From assembly GCF_024612015.1 (NCBI RefSeq), contig NZ_CP102512.1, forward strand, positions 3,038,001-3,102,000: a stretch of 64,000 bases of DNA, in the 5' to 3' direction. Positions 56,825 to 64,000 of this stretch are shown here, one piece after another. Made by a program: the position numbers and the translations under genes. This DNA comes from Streptomyces sp. CA-210063. GTDB lineage: Bacteria > Actinomycetota > Actinomycetes > Streptomycetales > Streptomycetaceae. The stretch's first letter is position 1; each line of letters opens with the position of its first letter. The notes under the pieces are model-generated. The model was not told the DNA's origin, made no database searches, and saw nothing but the letters and a program-made list of their open reading frames with translations.

Positions 56825-58734
56825 CGGCGCCCACGACCACCGCGCCGGACAAGGAACCGAACGAGGAACCGGACAAGGGACTGGACAAGGGACTGGACAA
56901 GGGGCCGGGCGGCGGACAGTCCGGCGCGGGACAACCTTCCGCCGACGACGCGTTCGACCACGACGACCTCCCCACTCCCCCGGGCGCCACCCTCGCGCTG
57001 CTGCGCTCCCTACTCGCGCCGATGAGGGCCCGGGTGGTCATGGCGAGCGTGCTGCTCCTGCTCCAGCAGGCGGCGGTGCAGGCGGGCCCGCTGCTGGTGG
57101 CGTACGCCATCGACCGTGCCGTACCGGCGTTCCGGGACGGCCGGAACGGGCCGCTGATCGCGGTGGCGGTCGGATATCTGGTGTGCGCGCTGGCGGCAGG
57201 CGGGCTGCAGTACGCGTTCATCGGGGCGTCCGCGCGCGTGAACCAGGACGTGCTGCTGGATCTGCGCGGCCGGATCTTCCGGCACGCGCAGGCGCTGAGC
57301 ATCGACTTCCACGAGCGGTACACCTCGGGCCGGCTCATCTCCCGTTCCACCACGGACGTCGAGTCGCTGCGCGAGCTGCTCAACGAGGGCTTGCAGGAAC
57401 TCATCGGCGTGATCCTCGCCTTCGTCTACATCTCGGCGATGCTGCTCTGGCTGGACCTGGGTCTCGGCGCGGCGGCACTGGCGTCGTTCGTGCCGCTGTA
57501 CGGGTTCGTGCGGATGTACCGGCGGCGCGCGGCGAGTGTGTACACGGCCCGGTCCAGCGCGATCGCCGCGGTGATCGTGAAGTTCGCGGAGACGATGAAC
57601 GGCATCCGCCCGGTGCGGGCGTTCCGCCGGGAGGCCGCGAACGACGCGGAGTTCAGTGCCCTGAACCGGCACCACGAGCGCACCAACGGCGACGCGATCC
57701 TGGAGATGGCCCGCTATGTGGTCTGCTCCCGGGTGACCGCCAACGTCACGGTGGCGGCGATCGTGCTGTGGGGCGCGTACCGGGTGGCGTCCCAGACGCT
57801 CGCGCTGGGTGTGCTGGCGGCGGCGGTGCTGTATCTGCGGCGGCTGTACGACCCGATCGACCGGCTCGGCATGTTCCTCAACTCGTACCAGTCGGCGGCG
57901 GCCTCGCTGGAGAAGATCGCGGGCCTGCTGGCCCAGACCCCGTCGGTCCCGGAGCCCGCCGAGCCGAAGGAGCTGCCGGCCGCGGCCTCCGACCTCCCGG
58001 GCCGCGAGGTCGTGTTCGAGGACGTACGGTTCGCGTACCGCACCGGCGGTGAGGTCCTGCCCCGCTTCGACCTCACCCTCGCGGCGGGCAGCACGGTGGC
58101 GGTGGTCGGCTCCACCGGCGCCGGCAAGTCGACCCTCGCCAAGCTGGTGGCCCGCTTCTACGACCCCTCCTCCGGCCGTGTCCTCCTCGACGGCGTCGAC
58201 CTGCGCGACCTCGCGGTGCCCGAGCTGCGGCGCGGGGTGGTCATGGTGACCCAGGAGTCGTTCCTGTTCTCCGGCACGGTCGCCGAGAACATCGCGCTGG
58301 GCCGCCCGGACGCCACCCGCGAGGACATCGAGCGGGCCGCCAAGGCCCTCGGCGCCCACGACTTCATCAGCGCCCTGCCCGACGGCTACGACACCGACGT
58401 ACGCAAGCGCGGCGGCCGTATCTCCGCCGGTCAGCGCCAACTGGTGGCGTTCGCCCGGGCGTTGCTGGCCGACCCGGCCGTCCTCATCCTCGACGAGGCG
58501 ACCAGCTCCCTCGACATCCCCGGCGAACGGGCCGTCCAGCGCGCGATGTCCACGGTCCTGCGCGGCCGCACGGCCGTCGTCATCGCCCACCGCCTCTCCA
58601 CGGTCGAGATCGCCGACCGGGTCCTGGTGATGGAACACGGCCGCATCGTGGAGGACGGCACCCCGGCGGACCTGATCAAGGAAACGGGCCGCTTCGCGAA
58701 CCTGCACCGGGCATGGCGGGACAGCCTGGCGTAG
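56821..58734 (+). CDS. Heterodimeric ABC exporter half, pair 1, catalytic-site subunit
   Basis: A 637-residue partner. The start is Asp/Lys-rich with a KGLDKG repeat. Six membrane helices (about 60-330) precede an ATPase domain with Walker A GSTGAGKST, an intact Q-loop (TQESFLFSG), Walker B LILDEATSSLD and H-loop AHRLSTV. The signature is RISAGQRQL instead of LSGGQ. Its altered signature faces the degenerate Walker B of the first subunit, so one ATP site is dead and one active, as in LmrCD-like exporters. Confidence 0.92.
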   Translation: MTAPTTTAPDKEPNEEPDKGLDKGLDKGPGGGQSGAGQPSADDAFDHDDLPTPPGATLALLRSLLAPMRARVVMASVLLLLQQAAVQAGPLLVAYAIDRAVPAFRDGRNGPLIAVAVGYLVCALAAGGLQYAFIGASARVNQDVLLDLRGRIFRHAQALSIDFHERYTSGRLISRSTTDVESLRELLNEGLQELIGVILAFVYISAMLLWLDLGLGAAALASFVPLYGFVRMYRRRAASVYTARSSAIAAVIVKFAETMNGIRPVRAFRREAANDAEFSALNRHHERTNGDAILEMARYVVCSRVTANVTVAAIVLWGAYRVASQTLALGVLAAAVLYLRRLYDPIDRLGMFLNSYQSAAASLEKIAGLLAQTPSVPEPAEPKELPAAASDLPGREVVFEDVRFAYRTGGEVLPRFDLTLAAGSTVAVVGSTGAGKSTLAKLVARFYDPSSGRVLLDGVDLRDLAVPELRRGVVMVTQESFLFSGTVAENIALGRPDATREDIERAAKALGAHDFISALPDGYDTDVRKRGGRISAGQRQLVAFARALLADPAVLILDEATSSLDIPGERAVQRAMSTVLRGRTAVVIAHRLSTVEIADRVLVMEHGRIVEDGTPADLIKETGRFANLHRAWRDSLA

Positions 58735-58819
58735 AGCGCCCCGCGAAGGGCAAAGCCCTTACAGCCCCCACCCACCCGCAGCCGAAACACGACGCATCCC
58801 ACACAAGAATCGGGGGCCG

Positions 58820-60601
58820 ATGATCAACGCGTACGAGGACCCCGGCACACCCGACTGCCGCAGCGGCGCACGCTACCTCTGGTGGCTGGTCCGGCGGCAA
58901 GCCGCCCGCTCCGCACTCGGCTCCCTGCTCTCCTGCGTATGGATGGTCCTGCTCGCGGCCACCCCCTACCTGCTCTCCCGGGCGATCGACGAGGGACTCG
59001 AACCCGGCGACTACCCGGCCCTGGCCGGCTGGACCGCCGCGCTCTTCGGTGTCGGCACCTTCAACGCCTGGCTGAGCATCATGCGCCACCGCACGATGAC
59101 CCGCGTACGGATGGACGCCAACTTCCGCACGGTGAAGGTCGTGATCGGCCACGCCGTCCGACTGGGTGCCGCTCTGCCGCGCAGCGTCGGCGCCGGGGAG
59201 GTCGTCACGATCGGCGTGGGCGACGTCAACACGATCTCCTCCTCCCTGACGGTCATCGGACCCGGCGTCGGCGCGATCGCCGCGTACCTGGTGGTCGCCG
59301 GGTTGCTTCTGTCGGTCTCCCTCCCCATCGCAGTGGTCGTGCTGCTCGGGATGCCGCTGATGGCCGTCGTCATCGGGCCGTTGCTGCGGCGACTGCAGGG
59401 CACGGAGACGGAGTACCGCGAGCGGCAGGGCGTGCTGACGGCCCGGATCGCGGATCTCGCGGGCGGGCTGCGCGTCCTCAACGGGCTCGGCGGCAAGGGG
59501 CTGGTCGCCGACGCGTTCCACCGGGACTCGCAGCGGCTGCGGGCGCAGGGGTACCGGGTCGGGGCGGTGACCAGCTGGATGCAGGCGCTCGGGCTGGGGC
59601 TGCCGACGCTGTTCCTCGCGGTGGTGACCTGGCTGGCGGCCCGCCTCGCCGCCCAAGGGGCCATCACCGTGGGCGAGTTGGTGTCGGTGTACGGGTACGT
59701 CACCGTGCTGGTGCGGCCGGTGTCGTACTTCGTCAGCTGGGGCTACGAGGTCAGCCGCGGGGTGGTGGCGGCGCGGCGCGTCATCCGGTTCCTGACCCTG
59801 GAGCCGCTGCCGGACCACGGCACCCGGGACGCGCCCGCCGAGCCCTCGACGCTGCACGATCCCGAGTCGGGCGTACGGGTTCCGCCGGGGCGGCTGATCG
59901 CGCTGGCCGCCGAACGGCCGGCCGAGGCCACGGCCGTGGTGGACCGGCTCGGCCGGTACGCGCCGACGGCGGCGACCTGGGGCGGAACACCGCTCGACGC
60001 GATCCCGTTGGCGCAGGTCCGCGCGCGGATCCTGGTCGCCGACCATGAGGCCGACCTGTTCGCGGGACGGCTGCGCGACCTGCTCGGCGGACACGGCGAC
60101 ATCGACGACGCCACGGCCGCGCGGGCGCTGCGCGCGGCCGTGGCCGAGGACATCGTCCAGGGTCTGCCGGACGGCCTCGACTCGGCGATCGACGCCCAGG
60201 GCCGCAACCTCTCCGGCGGCCAGCGGCAACGCCTGCGGCTGGCCCGGGCCCTGGTGGCCGACCCCGAGATCCTGCTCGCCGTCGAGCCCACCTCGGCGCT
60301 CGACGCGCACACCGAGGCACGGGTCGCCCAGCGGCTGCGGGCCGCCCGCGAGGGCCGTACGACCGTCGTCACCACCACCTCGCCCCTCGTCCTCGACCAC
60401 GCGGACACGGTTGTCCACCTGGTCGACGGCAAGGTCGCGGCCACGGGCAGCCACCGCGAACTGCTGGCCACCGAGCCGGGATACCGGTCGCTGGTGGCAC
60501 GGGACGCGGGCGAGGAAGAGGATCCGAACAAGCCCAAGACCGGGACTGGGGCCGAGACCGGGGCCGAGACCGGGACCGGGACCAAGGAGGTCGTACGGTG
60601 A
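58820..60601 (+). CDS. Heterodimeric ABC exporter half, pair 2, lacking Walker A
   Basis: A 593-residue protein with six membrane helices (about 30-320). Where Walker A should be (about 357-380) the sequence reads LIALAAERPAEATAVVDRLG, with no P-loop. Walker B is LLAVEPTSALD (the Asp is lost) and the H-loop His is replaced (VTTTSPLVL). Yet the signature LSGGQRQRL (about 463-471) is perfect. It cannot bind ATP by itself but can complete its partner's site. The tail is a Gly/Thr/Glu repeat. It overlaps its partner by four bases (GTGA). Confidence 0.92.
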   Translation: MINAYEDPGTPDCRSGARYLWWLVRRQAARSALGSLLSCVWMVLLAATPYLLSRAIDEGLEPGDYPALAGWTAALFGVGTFNAWLSIMRHRTMTRVRMDANFRTVKVVIGHAVRLGAALPRSVGAGEVVTIGVGDVNTISSSLTVIGPGVGAIAAYLVVAGLLLSVSLPIAVVVLLGMPLMAVVIGPLLRRLQGTETEYRERQGVLTARIADLAGGLRVLNGLGGKGLVADAFHRDSQRLRAQGYRVGAVTSWMQALGLGLPTLFLAVVTWLAARLAAQGAITVGELVSVYGYVTVLVRPVSYFVSWGYEVSRGVVAARRVIRFLTLEPLPDHGTRDAPAEPSTLHDPESGVRVPPGRLIALAAERPAEATAVVDRLGRYAPTAATWGGTPLDAIPLAQVRARILVADHEADLFAGRLRDLLGGHGDIDDATAARALRAAVAEDIVQGLPDGLDSAIDAQGRNLSGGQRQRLRLARALVADPEILLAVEPTSALDAHTEARVAQRLRAAREGRTTVVTTTSPLVLDHADTVVHLVDGKVAATGSHRELLATEPGYRSLVARDAGEEEDPNKPKTGTGAETGAETGTGTKEVVR

Positions 60602-62370
60602 CCACGGAACCCCTCACCTCTTCCTCGGGCCGGCTGCCCATCGCCGAGGCGGCCGCCGTGCGGCGGGCCACCGTACGGCTGGTGCGGGCCGACGGGCGGG
60701 CGTTCCTCGCCGTGCTGGGACTGAACGCGGCGGCGGCCGCGACGGGGCTGGCCGGGCCGTGGCTGCTGGGCCGGATCATCGACGAGGTGCGCGGCGGGGG
60801 CGGCGTCGGGGCGGTGGACCGGCTGGCGGCGACGCTCCTGCTGTGCGCGGTGGCGCAACTGCTGCTGGCGCGCTGGGCCCGGTATGTGGGGCACCGGTTC
60901 GGGGAGCGGACGCTGGCGCGGGTGCGCGAGGAGTTCGTGGACCGGACGCTGGCGCTGCCCGCGTCGGTCGTGGAGCGTGCCGGGACCGGTGATCTGACGG
61001 CGCGCGGCACGGCCGACGTGGACGCCGTCGGCAAGACGCTGCGCGATGTCGGCCCCGAACTGCTCATCAGCTCGGTGCAGGCGCTGTTCCTGATCGGCGC
61101 GGTGTTCGCGCTGGACCCGCTGCTCGGTGTGTGCGTGGTGGTGGGCCTGTCCGGCATCTGGGTCGTGCTGCGGTGGTATCTGCGCCGGGCGCGGACCGGG
61201 TATCTCGCGGAGGGCGCGGCCAATTCCGAGGTCGCGGAGATCGTCGCGGCGACCGCGTCCGGTGCACGTACGGTCGAGGCGCTGCGGCTGGAGCGGCGAC
61301 GGACCATCGCGAGCCGGGACGCGCTGGAGACGTCCCGGCAGCGGCGGTTCCACACGCTGTTCCTGCGCACGGTGTTCTTCCCGGGCGTGGAGGTCTCGTA
61401 CTTCCTGCCCCAGGTACTGATCCTGCTGCTCGGCGGGATGCTGCTCGCGCGCGGCTCGGTCAGCCTGGGCGCGGTGGTGTCGGCGGCCCTGTATCTGCAA
61501 CAACTCAGCGGCCCGCTCGACGAGATCCTGATGCGGGTCGAACTGCTGCAGAGCAGCGGCGCCTCGTTCGCCCGGGTCGAGGGCCTGGCCGGGGCCCCGC
61601 GCGCGGACTCCGCCGACACCCCGGAACCGGCGGGCGACCGTATCGACGTGACCGGTGTCCGTTACGCCTACGAGCGGGGCGGCGAGGTGCTGCGCGGCGT
61701 CGACCTGACGGTCCGCCCCGGCGAACGGCTGGCCGTGGTCGGCCCGTCCGGCGCCGGCAAGACCACCCTCAGCCGCCTCCTGGCCGGCATCGACGCGCCG
61801 ACGGCGGGCACGGTGACGGTCGGCGGCGTCCCCGTCGTCGGCCTCGGCCCCGAACGCCTGCGCCGCCAGGTCGTCCTCGTCACCCAGGAGCACCACGTCT
61901 TCCTGGGCACGGTCCGCGACAACCTCCTGATCGCGGAACCGGCCGCGAGCGACGAGGAGTTGTGGGCCGCGTTGGCGGCCGTGGGCGCGGACACCTGGGT
62001 ACGCGACCTGCCGGACGGCCTCGACACCCGACTGGGCGAGGGCGGTCGCCGTACGGACGGCGCCCAGGCCCAGCAACTCGCCCTCGCCCGCGTCGTCCTG
62101 GCCGACCCCCACACCCTCATCCTCGACGAGGCCACCGCCCTCCTCGACCCCACCACCGCCCGCCACACCGAACGCGCCCTCGCCGCCGTCCTCCAGGGCC
62201 GCACCGTCATCGCCATCGCCCACCGCCTCCACACGGCCCACGACGCGGACCGCGTCGCCGTCATGGAGGACGGCCGCCTCACCGAACTGGGCACGCACGA
62301 GGAACTGGTGGCAGCGGAGGGGGCGTACGCGGCGCTGTGGCGGAGGTGGCACGGGGAGGGGGTGGCCTGA
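60598..62370 (+). CDS. Heterodimeric ABC exporter half, pair 2, ATP-binding subunit with lost signature
   Basis: A 590-residue partner, GTG start. Walker A GPSGAGKTT (382-390), Q-loop VTQEHHVFL, Walker B LILDEATALLD and H-loop AHRLHTA are intact. The signature region reads RRTDGAQAQQL, without LSGGQ. This mirrors the first subunit, which has the signature but no Walker motifs. Only one composite ATP site can form. The substrate is unknown; no dedicated regulator is seen next to the pair. Confidence 0.92.
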   Translation: MTTEPLTSSSGRLPIAEAAAVRRATVRLVRADGRAFLAVLGLNAAAAATGLAGPWLLGRIIDEVRGGGGVGAVDRLAATLLLCAVAQLLLARWARYVGHRFGERTLARVREEFVDRTLALPASVVERAGTGDLTARGTADVDAVGKTLRDVGPELLISSVQALFLIGAVFALDPLLGVCVVVGLSGIWVVLRWYLRRARTGYLAEGAANSEVAEIVAATASGARTVEALRLERRRTIASRDALETSRQRRFHTLFLRTVFFPGVEVSYFLPQVLILLLGGMLLARGSVSLGAVVSAALYLQQLSGPLDEILMRVELLQSSGASFARVEGLAGAPRADSADTPEPAGDRIDVTGVRYAYERGGEVLRGVDLTVRPGERLAVVGPSGAGKTTLSRLLAGIDAPTAGTVTVGGVPVVGLGPERLRRQVVLVTQEHHVFLGTVRDNLLIAEPAASDEELWAALAAVGADTWVRDLPDGLDTRLGEGGRRTDGAQAQQLALARVVLADPHTLILDEATALLDPTTARHTERALAAVLQGRTVIAIAHRLHTAHDADRVAVMEDGRLTELGTHEELVAAEGAYAALWRRWHGEGVA

Positions 62371-62435
62371 CGGGCGTGCACGGCACCGTACAAGATTGCC
62401 GAACAGCCCTACCACGATGAGGAGAACGCGTCCCC

Positions 62436-62651
62436 GTGATGCCGCCGATGTGTGTCGTCTGCCCTCGCTCCCCGCGCCGCGACAGGCCGCTCGCGGAGTT
62501 CACCCTGGTGTACTTCCGCGAGACCCGCACCTACCCCGAGGACTGGGTCGGTCACCCGGAGAACGCCGTGTGGTTCTGCGACGACCACGCGCACCTCGTC
62601 GAGGGGCTGACCGACCTGACGGCCGACGAGGCGCTGGAACGGATCAAGTAG
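62436..62651 (+). CDS. Small zinc-ribbon-like protein of unknown function
   Basis: A 71-residue protein from GTG 62436 (or ATG 62439) after GAGGAG. A CVVC pair near the start and FCDDHAHL near residue 50 could bind one zinc ion. The rest (YFRETRTYPEDWVGHPENAV) is hydrophilic. I do not recognise the family with certainty. Confidence 0.7.
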   Translation: MMPPMCVVCPRSPRRDRPLAEFTLVYFRETRTYPEDWVGHPENAVWFCDDHAHLVEGLTDLTADEALERIK

Positions 62652-62888
62652 CGCGCGGTGAACAGTCCGCATACCGAACATGACCAACCGGGCAACGGAC
62701 CATTTCCGGCCAATCCTTGACGCGCTCCTGACAGGACACCCGGTCTCCTGCCACTCTGCCCACAACCGCGTCACAGCAAGCTCACAGTGGCCCGCCGTGC
62801 CGCGAAGCACCCCTCACGCATGTGGTTTTCGCGTTCACCAGTTCACACCTTGTTCTGCCCGGGCGGTCACCAGCCGTCCGGTCTCCCC

Positions 62889-62909
62889 TGGCCGTGTGCA
62901 CCACGGCCA
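62889..62909 (+). promoter_or_regulatory. Hairpin just upstream of the protease ribosome-binding site
   Basis: TGGCCGTG pairs with CACGGCCA across a 5-base loop, six bases before AAGGAG. It could affect translation of the protease or be a protein-binding palindrome. Confidence 0.45.
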
Positions 62910-62926
62910 TGCAGAAGGAGTCAGTG

Positions 62927-64000
62927 TTGAGACGCCAGTCCCACAGACGCACCTCCCACACCGGTACCACCTTCGGCCACAGCACCCGGCGGCGCGCGGC
63001 CGCCGGCGCGCTCGTCGCCGTCACCGCCCTGCTCGCCGCGGCCGTCCAGTCGGGCGCCGCCACCGCCGCCCCGGAGAAGGCACCGTCGGCCGCGGACAAG
63101 GCGACCCCGGGCGCGGTCTCCGTGAAGCTCACCCCCGCCCAGCGGGCCGAGCTGATACGCGAGGCCAACGCCACGAAGGCGGAGACGGCCGAGGAGCTGA
63201 ACCTCGGCGCGAAGGAGAAGCTCGTCGTCCGTGACGTGGTCAAGGACCGCGACGGCACCGTGCACACCCGGTACGAGCGGACGTACGACGGCCTCCCGGT
63301 CCTCGGCGGCGACCTGGTCGTCGAGACGTCGAAGGCGGGCGACACCGAGGGCATCGTGAAGGCCACCAAGGCGACGATCAAGGTCCCGTCACTGACGCCG
63401 GCCGTCACCGCCGCCAAGGCCGAGAAGCAGGCGCTCGGCGCCGCGAAGGCGGAGGACGCCAAGAGCCCCGAGGTCAACCGCGCGCCGCGCAAGGTCGTCT
63501 GGGCCGCGAGCGGCAAGCCGGTCCTCGCCTACGAGACGGTCGTCGGCGGCTTCCAGCACGACGGCACCCCGCAGGAACTGCACGTCATCACCGATGCCAC
63601 CACGGGCGCGAAGCTGTTCGAGTGGGAGGCGATCGAGACCGGCACCGGCAACACGGTGTACAGCGGCCAGGTGACCCTCGGCACCACGCAGTCCGGTTCG
63701 ACGTACAACCTCACCGACGGCGCGCGCGGCGGCCACAAGACGTACAACCTGAACCGCGGCACGTCCGGCACCGGCACGCTCTTCTCCGGCCCCGACGACG
63801 TGTGGGGCAACGGCACCCCGTCGAACCTGGAGTCGGCCGCCGCGGACGCCCACTACGGCGCGGCGCTGACCTGGGACTACTACAAGAACGTGCACGGCCG
63901 CAGCGGCATCCGCGGTGACGGCGTCGGCGCCTACTCGCGTGTGCACTACGGCAACAACTACGTCAACGCGTTCTGGCAGGACTCCTGCTTCTGCATGACG
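62927..64000 (+). CDS. Secreted M4 family (thermolysin-like) metalloprotease, N-terminal part
   Basis: Cut by the right edge; 358 residues are visible. TTG at 62927 has the best spacing to AAGGAG (GTG 62924 is possible). A signal peptide (RRRAAAGALVAVTALLAAAV) is followed by an FTP propeptide (VVRDVVKDRDGTVHTRYERT, YDGLPVLGGDLVVE) and a PepSY-like region. The mature start is near GNTVYSGQVTL. The domain continues with ESAAADAHYGAALTWDYYKN, typical of M4 enzymes. The HExxH zinc site lies beyond the window. Confidence 0.92.
   Translation, partial: MRRQSHRRTSHTGTTFGHSTRRRAAAGALVAVTALLAAAVQSGAATAAPEKAPSAADKATPGAVSVKLTPAQRAELIREANATKAETAEELNLGAKEKLVVRDVVKDRDGTVHTRYERTYDGLPVLGGDLVVETSKAGDTEGIVKATKATIKVPSLTPAVTAAKAEKQALGAAKAEDAKSPEVNRAPRKVVWAASGKPVLAYETVVGGFQHDGTPQELHVITDATTGAKLFEWEAIETGTGNTVYSGQVTLGTTQSGSTYNLTDGARGGHKTYNLNRGTSGTGTLFSGPDDVWGNGTPSNLESAAADAHYGAALTWDYYKNVHGRSGIRGDGVGAYSRVHYGNNYVNAFWQDSCFCMT

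Noticed and set aside
62680..63234. Plus-strand frame over the start of the protease gene
   Set aside because: The M4 signal peptide and FTP propeptide are in another frame; this one is Arg/Pro-rich noise.

Overview
The window looks like a chromosomal segment of a Streptomyces or close relative. GC content is very high, GTG and TTG starts are common, genes often overlap by 1 to 4 bases, and the gene families are typical of the genus. These include a glycine riboswitch ahead of gcvT, LAL/LuxR regulators, a cytoplasmic contractile injection system (CIS), tandem L,D-transpeptidases and an M4 protease. I saw no tRNA, rRNA, CRISPR array or replication origin. All calls come from reading the sequence; no database search was run.

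Layout. 1-8.0 kb: the N-terminus of an ABC permease, two SseB-like genes and a P-loop kinase on the minus strand. These face a glycine riboswitch, gcvT, gcvH, glyA and sdaA on the plus strand, a glycine/serine one-carbon unit. 8.1-8.6 kb: a DoxX membrane protein.

8.9-36.2 kb: the main feature, a complete CIS locus. A giant LAL-type LuxR regulator with one in-frame TTA codon is divergent from a small LuxR regulator, the tube terminator (cis16) and the AAA+ ATPase (cis15). Three minus-strand paralogues follow. They share a nearly identical N-terminal half and transmembrane helix but have different C-terminal lectin-like domains. Then come sheath, tube, two small chaperone-like genes, a 1392-residue disordered protein at the tape-measure position with about 20 [VIL]QR motifs, and the baseplate genes. 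The last gene is a CisA-like zinc-ribbon/membrane/glycan-binding protein. There is no capsid, terminase, integrase or recognisable tail fibre, so this is an injection machine and not a prophage.

36.4-40.8 kb: a sugar (amino sugar or ketohexose-type) locus in decay. A class II aldolase, a DeoR regulator and a SIS protein are intact. The permease genes are reduced to a fused remnant and the solute-binding protein has lost an internal segment. 41-49.5 kb: housekeeping and secreted genes: an EF-hand protein, a MerR regulator, a GNAT protein, a secreted Scabin/pierisin-like ADP-ribosyltransferase, a beta-propeller lipoprotein, an anti-sigma-type ATPase, an enoyl-CoA hydratase and two L,D-transpeptidases.

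49.5-64 kb: glgX, then an IS200/IS605 element (tnpA plus full-length tnpB) that splits an ABC ATPase gene, now a pseudogene. Two heterodimeric ABC exporter pairs with complementary degenerate ATP sites follow, then a small zinc-ribbon-like protein and the start of a secreted M4 metalloprotease.
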